NCBI RefSeq assembly: GCF_000718515.1
Contig: NZ_JNZS01000020.1
Location: 105,576 to 169,575, forward strand
Direction of reading: 5' to 3'
DNA length: 64,000 nucleotides
Source of the DNA: Micromonospora parva
GTDB lineage: Bacteria; Actinomycetota; Actinomycetes; Mycobacteriales; Micromonosporaceae
Below, piece after piece: positions 26,624-34,850 of the stretch. Both the position numbers and the translations under genes were made by a program. The notes below the pieces were generated by a model. It ran no database searches and had not been told where the DNA came from. It was given only the letters and a program-made list of their open reading frames with translations. The first letter of the stretch is position 1; each line of letters opens with the position of its first letter.

Positions 26624-28378
26624 ATGACCACCGAGCAGACCACGTCTCCCCCGCGAGCCGGTGTCGGCATCGCCGCTCAGGGGCTGGGCCAGAGCGTGCG
26701 AGGCGGCCGCCAGATCCTGGCCGACATCTCCCTGAGCATCGCGCCGGGCGAGCTGGTCGCGATCGTCGGCGCCAGCGGCGCCGGTAAGACCACCCTGCTG
26801 GAGGTCCTCGCCGGGGTGCAGCACCCGACAGCGGGCACCGTGACGTACGACGGCACCGCCGCGACCGGCGCCATCGGGGTGGTGCCGCAGGACGACATCA
26901 TCCACCGCGAGCTGCCAGTGGCCCGCACCCTGCGGTACGCCGCCCGACTACGCCTCCCCTCCGCCACCGAGCCGGAGGAGATCAGTGACCGGGTCGCACA
27001 GGTGCTCGCCGAGCTGCGACTCACCGACCGGGCCGGCACGCCGGTCGGCCTGCTCAGCGGCGGTGAACGCAAGCGCGCCAGCATCGCCGTCGAGTTGCTC
27101 ACCCGACCCGGCGTGTTCTTCCTGGACGAACCCACCTCCGGACTCGACCCGGCGATCGCCGTGGAGCTGCTCCGGGTGCTCCGCGCGCTCGCCGACACGG
27201 GAGCCACTGTCGTGCTGACCACTCACCAGGTCACCGACATGGACCACTGCGACCGGGTCGTCGTGCTGACCCGTCAGGGCCGGCTGGCCTTCAGCGGCAC
27301 CCCGGCCGCCGCCCGGGAGTTCTTCGGCCTGCGGTCCCTCGTCGAGCTGCACCTCCGACTCGACGACACCACCCGGCCCGCCGAGTGGCCCGACCGCTTC
27401 GCCGAACAGCGCGACGCCGACCAGCCGGCCGGAAGCACCACCGACCAGCCGGCCGGAAGCACCGCCGTGCAGCCGGCCCGGAGCACCGCCGAGCAGCCGG
27501 CCCGGAGCACCGCCGATGACGGCGGCGCCGTGCCGCCACCCCGGCGCGCCGGCCGGCTGCGCCAGTGGGCGGTCCTCACCGCGCGCAACGCGGAGATCGT
27601 CGCCCGCAACCGGCTGACGCTGGCGATCCTGCTCGGCTCCCCGCTGATGGTGCTCGGCATGTTCGCGCTGCTGTTCCGGCCGGGGGCGTTCGAGCCGAGC
27701 CGACCAAGCCCGACGGTGACCGTGATGATCCTCTTCTGGATCGCGTTCGGCGGCTTCTTCTTCGGGCTGACCTACGGGCTCCTCCAGATCTGCACCGAGC
27801 TGCCGATCCTGCGCCGGGAGCGGCTGGCCGGTGTCCGGCTGGCCCCGTACCTGTTGGCGAAGGTCGCGGTGCTGCTGCCACTGCTCGCCCTGGTGGACCT
27901 GGCGCTGCTCGGGGTGCTGCGCGGCATGGACCGGCTCCCGCCGGTCGGCGGCGCCGACTTCGCCGCCCTGTACGCGACCCTGCTGCTCTCCTCGGCGGCG
28001 GCGCTCGCCCTCGGCCTGCTCTGCTCGGCGGCCGTGTCCGACGCGGCGCAGGCGACGCTCATGCTGCCGATGCTCTGCTTCCCGCAGGTGCTGTTCGTCG
28101 GCGCGATCCTGCCGGTGCCGGCCATGGCTGTCGGCGGTCAGTGGCTCAGTTACGCGATGTCGAACCGGTGGGCGTTCGAGGGCCTGGGGCACACCGCCGG
28201 GGTGGAGCGGCTCTGGCGCGACGGCGGCTCCCCGCTCGGCCCGCCGCTACTGGCCACGTACGGCGACAGCTTCTCCCGACCGGTGTGGGTCGACTGGCTG
28301 GTGCTCGGCGGCTTCGTGCTGCTCTTCCTGGGCGCGGCCTGGGCGGTGCTGGTCCGGAGGGACTTCCGTCGTGCGTAG
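26624..28378 (+). CDS. ABCG-type half transporter (ATPase fused to ABC-2 permease)
   Basis: The 584-residue protein has an N-terminal ATPase (about 15-250): Walker A GASGAGKTT, VVPQDDIIHRELPV, signature LLSGGERKRASIA, Walker B VFFLDEPTSGLDP. A flexible linker contains four QPAxST repeats (about 266-300). The C-terminal permease of about 260 residues has six helices near 330-350, 365-390, 405-430, 448-475, 482-505 and 555-578. ATPase-first fusion is the ABCG/White-type layout; such half transporters dimerise and usually export lipids or drugs. The ATG at 26624 is taken as start. Its last codons overlap the GTG of the PLP-enzyme gene, so the two products are made together. Confidence 0.88.
   Translation: MTTEQTTSPPRAGVGIAAQGLGQSVRGGRQILADISLSIAPGELVAIVGASGAGKTTLLEVLAGVQHPTAGTVTYDGTAATGAIGVVPQDDIIHRELPVARTLRYAARLRLPSATEPEEISDRVAQVLAELRLTDRAGTPVGLLSGGERKRASIAVELLTRPGVFFLDEPTSGLDPAIAVELLRVLRALADTGATVVLTTHQVTDMDHCDRVVVLTRQGRLAFSGTPAAAREFFGLRSLVELHLRLDDTTRPAEWPDRFAEQRDADQPAGSTTDQPAGSTAVQPARSTAEQPARSTADDGGAVPPPRRAGRLRQWAVLTARNAEIVARNRLTLAILLGSPLMVLGMFALLFRPGAFEPSRPSPTVTVMILFWIAFGGFFFGLTYGLLQICTELPILRRERLAGVRLAPYLLAKVAVLLPLLALVDLALLGVLRGMDRLPPVGGADFAALYATLLLSSAAALALGLLCSAAVSDAAQATLMLPMLCFPQVLFVGAILPVPAMAVGGQWLSYAMSNRWAFEGLGHTAGVERLWRDGGSPLGPPLLATYGDSFSRPVWVDWLVLGGFVLLFLGAAWAVLVRRDFRRA
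27422..27517 (+). repeat. Four tandem 24-bp units inside the ABCG linker
   Basis: Four head-to-tail 24-bp copies (27422, 27446, 27470, 27494) encode QPAGSTTD, QPAGSTAV, QPARSTAE and QPARSTAD. They keep frame, so copy number may vary without breaking the protein; the linker length would then change. Confidence 0.85.
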
Positions 28379-29828
28379 TGAGCCGGCCCCGCACACCTCC
28401 CCCACCGCGCTGCCGGGATACGCCGCCACCGGCCGGATCGACGAGCTGCGCGCCACCGAGTACCGACACCTGGACGCCGACGGGCGGGTGTACCTCGACT
28501 ACGCCGGGGCCGGGGTGACGGCCCAGGCCCAGGTGCGCGCCCACCACGATCGGTTGCTCGCCGGCCTGTACAGCAACCCGCACTCGGAGAACCCGACCAG
28601 CGCGGCGGCCGGTTCGCTGGTGGAGTCGGCGCGACGCGCGGTGCTCGACTTCTTCCGCGCCGACCCGGCCGAGTACGCGGTCGTCTTCACCCCGAACGCC
28701 AGCGGCGCCTGCCGGCTGGTCGGCGAGGCGTACGACTTCGGCAGGACCGCGTCACTGGTGCTGACCTGGGACAACCACAACTCGGTCAACGGCATCCGCG
28801 AGTACGCCCGGTCCGCCCGCGGGTCCGTGCGCTATGTGCCGTTGGACGGGCCGGAGCTGCGGGTCGCCGAGTCGGACCTGGTCGCGGCGCTCGACGCCGG
28901 CCGGGGCCGCCTGGCCCGTCGGTCGCGTCGGCGCGGGCTGTTCGCCTATCCGGCGCAGAGCAACTTCTCCGGCGTGCAGCACCCGCTGGGCTGGGTGGAG
29001 CTGGCCCACCAACGGGGCTACGACGTGCTGCTCGACGCTGCCGCCTTCGCGCCGACGAACCGGCTGGACCTCAGCGTCGTACGGCCGGACTTCGTGTGCC
29101 TGAGCTGGTACAAGCTCTTCGGCTACCCGACCGGCGTCGGCGCGTTGCTGGCTCGCCGTTCGGCGCTGGCCCGGTTGCGCCGGCCGTGGTTCGCCGGCGG
29201 CACGATCCGGGCGGTGAGTGTGCAGGGTGACTGGCACCGGCCGATGGACGACGAGTCGGCGTTCGAGGACGGCACGCTCAACTTCCTGAGCATCCCGGAC
29301 GTGGAGTTCGGCCTGCGTTGGCTCGACTCGATCGGCGTGGACCTCGTCCACTCCCGGGTCGGCCTGCTCACCGCCTGGCTGCTGGAGCGGCTGGCCACCC
29401 TGCGGCACGACACCGGCGGGCCGCTGGTCGAGGTGTACGGGCCGACGACGGGTGCGGGGCGCGGCGGCACTGTGACGTTCAACCTCCGCCACCCGGACGG
29501 CACTGTGGTCGACGAACGGCTCGTGGCGCGGGAGGCGGCAGCTGCCGGCATCTCCCTGCGTACCGGTTGTTTCTGCAATCCCGGCGCGGGCGAGGGCGCG
29601 TTCGGGATCAGTCGGGCCGCGACGCGGCAGCGGCTGTTGGCGGGGGTCGACACGATCGACAAGTACCTCGCGGCGCTGCGGCTGCCGACGGGCGGCGCGG
29701 TCCGCGTCTCGTTCGGACTGGCGTCCACGGCGACCGACGCGGAACGCTTCGTCGCCTTCGTCCAGTCGACCTACCTCAACCGTGAGGCCGGCGCGGAGTC
29801 ACCACTGCCACCTCGGCTGCGCTGTTGA
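28371..29828 (+). CDS. PLP-dependent class V aminotransferase, molybdenum-cofactor-sulfurase-like
   Basis: The 485-residue protein is a fold-type I PLP enzyme. Its order of motifs resembles the NifS-like N-terminal domain of eukaryotic Moco sulfurase (ABA3/MOCOS): VYLDYAGAGVTAQAQV, SNPHSENPTS, VVFTPNASGACRLVGE, WDNHNSVNGIRE, YDVLLDAAAF and SWYKLFGYPTGVGALL with the PLP lysine. The active-site Cys segment RTGCFCNPGAGE follows. The C-terminal MOSC domain of true Moco sulfurases is missing. The start is GTG 28371 behind GGAGGG, overlapping the ABCG stop by eight bases. It could supply sulfur for a Moco or thiolated product, or act as another lyase; the coupling with an exporter suggests a small-molecule pathway. 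Confidence 0.8.
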   Translation: MRSEPAPHTSPTALPGYAATGRIDELRATEYRHLDADGRVYLDYAGAGVTAQAQVRAHHDRLLAGLYSNPHSENPTSAAAGSLVESARRAVLDFFRADPAEYAVVFTPNASGACRLVGEAYDFGRTASLVLTWDNHNSVNGIREYARSARGSVRYVPLDGPELRVAESDLVAALDAGRGRLARRSRRRGLFAYPAQSNFSGVQHPLGWVELAHQRGYDVLLDAAAFAPTNRLDLSVVRPDFVCLSWYKLFGYPTGVGALLARRSALARLRRPWFAGGTIRAVSVQGDWHRPMDDESAFEDGTLNFLSIPDVEFGLRWLDSIGVDLVHSRVGLLTAWLLERLATLRHDTGGPLVEVYGPTTGAGRGGTVTFNLRHPDGTVVDERLVAREAAAAGISLRTGCFCNPGAGEGAFGISRAATRQRLLAGVDTIDKYLAALRLPTGGAVRVSFGLASTATDAERFVAFVQSTYLNREAGAESPLPPRLRC

Positions 29829-29841
29829 CCGGGCCGGCCGG

Positions 29842-30240
29842 TCAGCCGACCTGGGCCACCGGTGCCGGGCGGTGCTTGATCTCCTCCATGAACGGGAACC
29901 GGGCGGTCAGCTCGGCGATCGTCAGGCCGGCCCGCCAGGCCGCGGCCACGTGGGCGACCTGCGTGAGGTCCATGACGTCACCGCGCGCGAGAACCTCGCC
30001 CGAGACCCGAAGGTCGATCATGAAGTATCGAGCCTGCGATCCCAGTCCCACGCAGACCACGCCCTCGTCGGAGTGCAGCTCGGCGCAGGTGAACCGGGCC
30101 CGCCCCTGCTCCGGCGCGGTCACCCGGCCGACATCGAGCCCGTGCCGGGCAGCGGTGTCGATGAGCGCGGGGGCCAGGCCACCCCGCTCGACCAGGTCCG
30201 GGTAAAGGCGCACACCCAGCGCCGTCGACGCCTCGCTCAT
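29842..30240 (-). CDS. Small cytosolic protein, possibly DUF6193-like
   Basis: The 132-residue soluble protein has no signal peptide. The pattern is LYPDLVERGGLAPALIDTAA, HGLDVGRVTAP, FMIDLRVSGEVLARG, DLTQVAHVAAAWRAG and LTIAELTARFPFMEEI. This resembles the DUF6193 family found beside natural-product loci in actinomycetes; the match is from memory and tentative. The ATG at 30240 has no strong ribosome site. It is convergent with the PLP-enzyme gene (13-bp gap). A LacI-like palindrome lies 48 bp upstream of the start. Confidence 0.65.
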   Translation of the reverse strand: MSEASTALGVRLYPDLVERGGLAPALIDTAARHGLDVGRVTAPEQGRARFTCAELHSDEGVVCVGLGSQARYFMIDLRVSGEVLARGDVMDLTQVAHVAAAWRAGLTIAELTARFPFMEEIKHRPAPVAQVG

Positions 30241-30287
30241 GACTGACTCCCACTTCCTTGTGACAGAGACCAGCAGCGCGCAGGTTA

Positions 30288-30301
30288 CGGAAACGTTTCC
30301 G
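30288..30301. promoter_or_regulatory. LacI-type palindrome, CGGAAACGTTTCCG
   Basis: A perfect 14-bp palindrome with the central CG typical of LacI/GalR-family operators. It is placed to control the minus-strand gene starting at 30240, and lies about 270 bp upstream of the palindrome before the GH16 gene. Confidence 0.6.
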
Positions 30302-30525
30302 GCACGCCTCGCCATCCTGTCGCGGGTGGACGCCCCACGGCAATAGGAAGGGTCGATTCGACCGCTATCGAGTAACAGTCGTGCCGCCGCCGAACTCCGT
30401 CGACGGGTCAGCGCCGTCCATCTCGGAGGCATCGATCGACAGCAGGTCAACGACAGCGGTCCGGCGCTTGCCGCTCACTGGTCAGCATCGGGCGGTAACG
30501 GACGGTCGTGGTATTGGAAACACTC

Positions 30526-30575
30526 TTGACAGAAAGCCACGATATCGACATACTTCGCTCCAGAGAGCGCTCTCT
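30526..30575 (+). promoter_or_regulatory. GH16 promoter with LacI/CebR-like operator
   Basis: TTGACA (30526-30531), a 17-nt spacer, then CATACT (30549-30554) form a good sigma-A promoter. AGAGAGCGCTCTCT at 30562-30575 is a perfect 14-bp palindrome lying over the expected transcription start. The AGCGCT core and length match the operators of LacI-family sugar regulators such as CebR (TGGGAGCGCTCCCA), so a sugar-responsive repressor is likely. Confidence 0.8.
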
Positions 30576-30620
30576 ATCCTGGTCAAGCGCCTCCACCACC
30601 CCCACGCTGAGGAGCCTCCC

Positions 30621-31877
30621 GTGTTCACAGCCCGGCCCAGCCTCCGCTTCCGCCCTCTCGTACTCCTGGCGGTCGCCCTCGTCGCGACCACGACGGCGCT
30701 CGTCCTCCCGGCGCACCCCGACCGGGCCGAGGCCGCCATCGGCCCCATCACCTGGCAGGACGAGTTCAACTCCCCCGCCGGCACCCCCGTCGACCAGAAC
30801 AAGTGGCGGTTCGACATCGGCGGCGGCGGCTGGGGCAACAACGAGCGGCAGTACTACACGAACAGCACCAGCAACGCCGTCCACGACGGCCAGGGCAACC
30901 TGGTCATCACCGCCCGTCGGGACAACCCCGCCAACTACCAGTGCCACTACGGGCGCTGCGAGTACACCTCCGCGCGGTTGCTGACGGCGGCCACCTTCAC
31001 CCAGACGTACGGGCGCTTCGAGGCCCGGATCAAGATCCCGCGCGGCCAGGGCATCTGGCCGGCCTTCTGGATGCTCGGCACCGGCGGCGGGTGGCCCGAC
31101 GCTGGCGAGATCGACGTCATGGAGAACATCGGCCGGGAGCCGAACACCGTCTACGGCACCGTGCACGGGCCCGGCTACTCCGGCGGCGGCGGCATCACGG
31201 GCAGCCGCACCCTCGGCGCGCCGCTCGCTGACACCTTCCACACCTACCGGGTGGACTGGGAACCGAACGTGATCACGTGGTACGTCGACGGCGTGCAGTA
31301 CCACCGGGTCGATCCCGCTCGGCTCGGCGGCAACCGCTGGGTGTTCGACCACCCCTTCTTCATGATCCTCAACGTGGCGGTCGGCGGTAACTGGCCCGGC
31401 TACCCGGACGGCTCGACCCAGTTCCCGCAGCAGATGCTCGTCGACTACGTCCGGGTGTCCAGCTACACCTCGGGCGGGGGCGACCCGGGGGCCGGCACCA
31501 GCCGGATCCGGGGTGCGCAGAGCGGTCGTTGCATCGACATCCCCGGCGCCAACCCGGTGGAGGGCGCCAAACTCCAGATCTGGGACTGCAACACCACGGC
31601 GGCCCAGAGCTGGACCTTCGCCTCCGACGGGACCATCCGCGCGATGGGCAAGTGCATGGACCCGGCCTGGGCCGGCACCGCCAACGGCACCGAGGTCAAC
31701 CTGGTCAGCTGCAACGGCAACAGCGCCCAGCGCTTCACCCTCAACGCCGCCGGCGACCTGGTCAACCTGAACGCCAACAAGTGCGTGGACGTACGGGAGG
31801 CCAACCCCAACAACGGCGGCAAGCTGCACCTCTGGGACTGCCTCGGCGCGGCCAACCAGAAGTGGTCTCGCATCTGA
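30621..31877 (+). CDS. Secreted GH16 beta-glucanase with CBM13
   Basis: The 418-residue protein has a signal peptide (1-39, ending RAEAAIG) and a GH16 jelly-roll domain (about 40-285). The active-site strand GEIDVMENIG carries nucleophile Glu, Asp and acid/base Glu. WPAFWMLGTGGGWPDAGE and VDWEPNVITWYVDG are also present. This suits an endo-beta-1,3- (laminarinase) or 1,3-1,4-glucanase. A Gly-rich linker leads to a ricin-type CBM13 (about 293-418) with three QxW repeats (SGRCIDIPG...AQSW, GKCMDPAW...AQRF, NKCVDVRE...NQKW). The start is a GTG at 30621 behind GAGGAG. The operator overlapping its promoter suggests induction by a glucan-derived sugar. Confidence 0.93.
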   Translation: MFTARPSLRFRPLVLLAVALVATTTALVLPAHPDRAEAAIGPITWQDEFNSPAGTPVDQNKWRFDIGGGGWGNNERQYYTNSTSNAVHDGQGNLVITARRDNPANYQCHYGRCEYTSARLLTAATFTQTYGRFEARIKIPRGQGIWPAFWMLGTGGGWPDAGEIDVMENIGREPNTVYGTVHGPGYSGGGGITGSRTLGAPLADTFHTYRVDWEPNVITWYVDGVQYHRVDPARLGGNRWVFDHPFFMILNVAVGGNWPGYPDGSTQFPQQMLVDYVRVSSYTSGGGDPGAGTSRIRGAQSGRCIDIPGANPVEGAKLQIWDCNTTAAQSWTFASDGTIRAMGKCMDPAWAGTANGTEVNLVSCNGNSAQRFTLNAAGDLVNLNANKCVDVREANPNNGGKLHLWDCLGAANQKWSRI

Positions 31878-31887
31878 CCACCCGTTC

Positions 31888-31928
31888 ACCGGTGGGCCGT
31901 CCGAGCGCAGCTCGGGCGGCCCACCGGT
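31888..31928 (+). terminator. Long hairpin after GH16
   Basis: ACCGGTGGGCCG (31888-31899) pairs with CGGCCCACCGGT (31917-31928), extended inward by CCGAGC against GCTCGG to a small loop. It begins 11 bp after the GH16 stop. Confidence 0.85.
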
Positions 31929-32036
31929 GTGTGTCCGCGTTCCCGGCAGACCGATTGGCTCGATGAAGGCAGCGGCCAGGCTTGCGCCCTCTATGTTCGG
32001 ATTAATCCACAATCTGGCAGTTCCGGGAGTGAGCTC

Positions 32037-33059
32037 ATGTCGCACCACCTCGATACGCCCCTCGCCGCCCAGGGCGGCCAGCTGTACATCGACGACCTCT
32101 TCGTCTTCAACGGCGACCGCGCCACTGTCTTCGTCATGGACGTGAACAGTTCGGTGACCAAGGCGGACATCAAGCGCGGCTTCCACGCCGAGGCGCGCTA
32201 CGAGATCAAGATTCACATCAATGGCGCCGAGGCGGAGGACCTGACCTACCGGTTCGCCTTCGGCGAACCGGACGGCGACGCCCGGCAGGCCCTCCAGTTG
32301 TACGAGCTCACCGGGGCCGACGCCCGCGACGACGCCGCGATGGGCACCCCCATCGTCGAGGGGCGGACCGGCGAGGTCACGGCCGGCGGCAACGTGCGGG
32401 TCTGGGCCGGCCGGATCACCGACCCCTTCTTCATCGACCTCGACGAACTCGCCACCATCAACGGCGCGGTCAAGAACGGCTCAGTGGTGGACCGTTCCGC
32501 GTGGCGGGCCGACCAGGCCAGGAACAGCTTCGCCGGCACCACCGTCGAGTCGATCGTTCTCGAGGTCTCCCATGACGAGCCACTGCTGCGCGAGGGCACC
32601 GAGATCGGCGTGTGGTGTCGCACCCTGCTGGCCACCGACGCCGGCGGCTGGCGCCAGATCAACCGCGCCGGCCACCCCATGATGTGGCCGATCTTCTGGC
32701 CCCACGACACCGACTTCTCCGACCCCGCCAACTTCCGGCACCCCGGCAGCGACCTCGCCGAAGGCGGCGAGGAGATCGCGAACGCGGTCGCCGGGGTCGT
32801 CAAGGCGAACGGCACCGCGCCGGATCCACAGGCGTACGGCTGGAGCGTCGCCCGGCAGCTCTACCCCGACCTGCTGTCGTACACGGTCGGCACGGCAGCG
32901 AACTTCGGCTTCGCGGGCCGCAACGGACGGGGCCTGGCCGACAACGCGCCCGAGGTGATGTTCTCCCTGGTTCTCAACACCGCGACCACCTCCGGTCTCA
33001 CCTCGGAGGTCACCAAGGCGGCCCGTTCCGCCACATTCCCGTACGTGGTTCCGGCCTGA
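32037..33059 (+). CDS. DUF4331 family protein
   Basis: The 340-residue protein starts MSHHLDTPLAA at the ATG 32037 behind GGGAGTGAG. It shows the DUF4331 pattern: an early SHHLDxPxA, then LYIDDLFVFNG, RAWVFVMDVN-like TVFVMDVNSSV, and VRVWAGRITDPFFIDLDEL. No signal peptide or membrane segment is visible, so it is probably cytosolic or exported by another route. The function of DUF4331 is unknown. It follows GH16 after a strong terminator and precedes the WxL-like locus by 168 bp, so it appears to be a separate unit. Confidence 0.85.
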   Translation: MSHHLDTPLAAQGGQLYIDDLFVFNGDRATVFVMDVNSSVTKADIKRGFHAEARYEIKIHINGAEAEDLTYRFAFGEPDGDARQALQLYELTGADARDDAAMGTPIVEGRTGEVTAGGNVRVWAGRITDPFFIDLDELATINGAVKNGSVVDRSAWRADQARNSFAGTTVESIVLEVSHDEPLLREGTEIGVWCRTLLATDAGGWRQINRAGHPMMWPIFWPHDTDFSDPANFRHPGSDLAEGGEEIANAVAGVVKANGTAPDPQAYGWSVARQLYPDLLSYTVGTAANFGFAGRNGRGLADNAPEVMFSLVLNTATTSGLTSEVTKAARSATFPYVVPA

Positions 33060-33160
33060 GGCTGCTCGCGGGGCTCGGCGGCCAGCAGGGCGCCGGGCCC
33101 TCGCCGAGACCGAACACGACCACCGGCCGACGACCGGGTGACGTTCGCGTCGTTCAGCCC

Positions 33161-33185
33161 ATTATGGGCGTTTTGCGTAGTTAGT
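33161..33185 (+). promoter_or_regulatory. Promoter-like motif shared with the large WxL-like gene
   Basis: ATTATGGGCGTTTT, followed by GCGTAGTTAGT, starts 67 bp before the ATG at 33228. An almost identical ATTATGGGTGTTTT block, followed by a GTTATAGT, stands 62 bp before the start at 37859 on the other strand. The matching position and sequence suggest one shared sigma factor or activator. Confidence 0.7.
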
Positions 33186-33188
33186 CTC

Positions 33189-33200
33189 GGAAGCGCTTCC
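33189..33200. promoter_or_regulatory. LacI-type palindrome GGAAGCGCTTCC
   Basis: A perfect 12-bp palindrome 27 bp before the ATG at 33228, with the AGCGCT core also present before the GH16 gene. It suggests sugar-responsive repression of the small surface-protein gene. Confidence 0.6.
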
Positions 33201-33227
33201 CAGGTTTTCTAGGACGAAGGAGACTCG

Positions 33228-33773
33228 ATGCGCAGAAAGATTCTCGCGGGCCTGGCCGGCGTTGCCGCCGTCGCCGCGCTCGCCGGACCCGCCGCCGCGG
33301 ACACCACGGGCAACACTGTCGTCACCCTCACCGTCGACGCCGCCGGTGGTCTGTCGATCACTGTGCCGTCGACGGCGAACATCGGCAACGGCGTGGAGGG
33401 CACGACCGTCTCCGGTCAACTCGGCCCGGTCACCGTGCTGGACCAACGCGGGTCGCTCACCCCCAACTGGACCGCCAACGTCATCTCCACCGACTTCACC
33501 ACCGGCGGCGGCAGCTCCGGCGAGACGATCCCGAACATCAACGTCCTGTACTGGTCCGGCCCCGCGACGGCGACCGCCGGCGGCGGCACCTTCACACCGG
33601 GCCAGCCGACCTCCGCCGACGCGGTGGTCATCAACGTGCCCCGGACGGCGATGACCCACACCGGCGGCACCGGCAACAACTTCGCCGCCTGGAACCCCAC
33701 CCTGGTGGTGAACGTGCCCGTCGGCACCGTCCAGGGTGTCTACACCGGGACGGTGACACATTCGGTGTTCTGA
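33228..33773 (+). CDS. Small secreted WxL-like surface protein
   Basis: The 181-residue protein has a signal peptide (about 1-25, MRRKILAGLAG ... AAAD). A single beta-rich domain (about 40-181) starts GGLSITVPSTANIG. It carries VSGQLGPVTVLDQRG, NWTANVIST, GETIPNINVLYWSG and AAWNPTLVVNVP, and ends TGTVTHSVF. The same segments occur in order at the C-terminus of the large protein at 34851-37859. The two Trp motifs and the conserved C-terminal strand recall the Firmicutes WxL domain, which binds peptidoglycan, but the final WTL is replaced by THS. There is no membrane anchor. It is followed after 16 bp by a DUF916-like gene, the usual WxL partner. The ATG follows AAGGAG. Confidence 0.75.
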   Translation: MRRKILAGLAGVAAVAALAGPAAADTTGNTVVTLTVDAAGGLSITVPSTANIGNGVEGTTVSGQLGPVTVLDQRGSLTPNWTANVISTDFTTGGGSSGETIPNINVLYWSGPATATAGGGTFTPGQPTSADAVVINVPRTAMTHTGGTGNNFAAWNPTLVVNVPVGTVQGVYTGTVTHSVF

Positions 33774-33789
33774 GCCGCTCGGCCGGCTG

Positions 33790-34773
33790 GTGCTGCTGGC
33801 CTCGGTCGCCCTCGTGGCGCTCGGGGTTTCGGCGGCACCAGCCGTTGCCGTGCGGGAGCAGCGACACGATCCGGCCGAGGAGGCCGCGATCAGCATCCGG
33901 ATGCTGGACATCCCGGCGAGTCGGGTGCAGGATCCCCGCGCCCGGGTCTACATCGTGGACCACCTGGAGCCCGGGGCGACGATCAACCGCCGGGTCGAGG
34001 TGCAGAACACCTCCGCCGAGACGCAGAAGATCGAGTTCTATGCCGGCGCCGCGTCGGTCGAGAACAACGCCTTCACCGTGCCCGAGGGGCGCACCGGCAA
34101 TGAGCTCAGCGGGTGGATCCGGCTGAGGACCGCCGCGATGCGGCTGGACCCGGGCGAGCGACGACCGGTCGAGGTCGAGGTCGCCGTGCCGGAGAAGGCC
34201 TCGAAGGGCGAGCGGTACGCCGCGATCTGGGCACAGGTCACCAGCGCGACGGAAGGCGCCGGCAACGTCACCCAGATCCACCGGGTGGGCATCCGGGTCT
34301 ACCTCGACGTCGGTCCGGGTGGTGAGCCGCCAACGGACTTCCGGATCGAGGGGTTGGCCGCGGAGCCCGGCACCGGCGAGTTCCCCGTCGTCACCGCGAA
34401 GGTCACCAACACCGGTGAACGCGCGCTGGACATGACCGGCACCCTGTCGCTGACCAAGACCGCGGTCCAGGCCGGACCGTTCAAGGTGACCAACGGGGTG
34501 ACGATCCTGCCCGGCCAGAGCGGTCAGGTTCGGATCGAAATCAACCAGACGCTGCCCGCGGGTACCTGGGACGTGCACGCGACGCTCGCCAGCGGCACTG
34601 TGCAGCGCACCGCAACCGGGAAGATCGTCCTTCCCGTCGCGGCGCCGATGACGGTCTCGGCCTCCAGCGGGCCGAGTTGGCTGGTCTACCTGGTCGGCGG
34701 GATCGCCCTGCTGGTGCTGGGCACCCTTGGTGGCTGGCATCTCGTCCGCAGGCACCGGACCCGGTTGGCCTGA
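33790..34773 (+). CDS. Membrane-anchored DUF916/WxLIP-like protein
   Basis: The 327-residue protein has a short signal peptide (1-20, ending APAVAV), an extracellular part of about 275 residues and a C-terminal helix (about 296-317, SWLVYLVGGIALLVLG) with a basic tail. The outer part starts ISIRMLDIPASRVQDPRARV, then IVDHLEPGATINRRVEVQN and VEVEVAVPEKASKGERYAAIW, as in DUF916 (the peptidoglycan-binding domain of WxL-interacting proteins). A second immunoglobulin-like domain follows (VTAKVTNTGERALDMTGTL). A GTG at 33790, 16 bp after the previous stop, is the only usable start in this frame. It has no clear ribosome site, so it may be translated by coupling. It probably holds the WxL-like proteins at the cell surface. 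Confidence 0.8.
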   Translation: MLLASVALVALGVSAAPAVAVREQRHDPAEEAAISIRMLDIPASRVQDPRARVYIVDHLEPGATINRRVEVQNTSAETQKIEFYAGAASVENNAFTVPEGRTGNELSGWIRLRTAAMRLDPGERRPVEVEVAVPEKASKGERYAAIWAQVTSATEGAGNVTQIHRVGIRVYLDVGPGGEPPTDFRIEGLAAEPGTGEFPVVTAKVTNTGERALDMTGTLSLTKTAVQAGPFKVTNGVTILPGQSGQVRIEINQTLPAGTWDVHATLASGTVQRTATGKIVLPVAAPMTVSASSGPSWLVYLVGGIALLVLGTLGGWHLVRRHRTRLA

Positions 34774-34794
34774 CGCCCGCACCACCGCAGAGAC

Positions 34795-34825
34795 TGCCCG
34801 GCCGTTGCCTTCCAACGGCCGGGCA
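34795..34825. terminator. Perfect 13-bp bidirectional terminator
   Basis: TGCCCGGCCGTTG (34795-34807), a CCTTC loop, then its exact complement (34813-34825). It lies between the DUF916-like gene and the convergent large surface gene. Confidence 0.85.
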
Positions 34826-34850
34826 GCGGCGTCCCGCCAGCGAAGCGACC

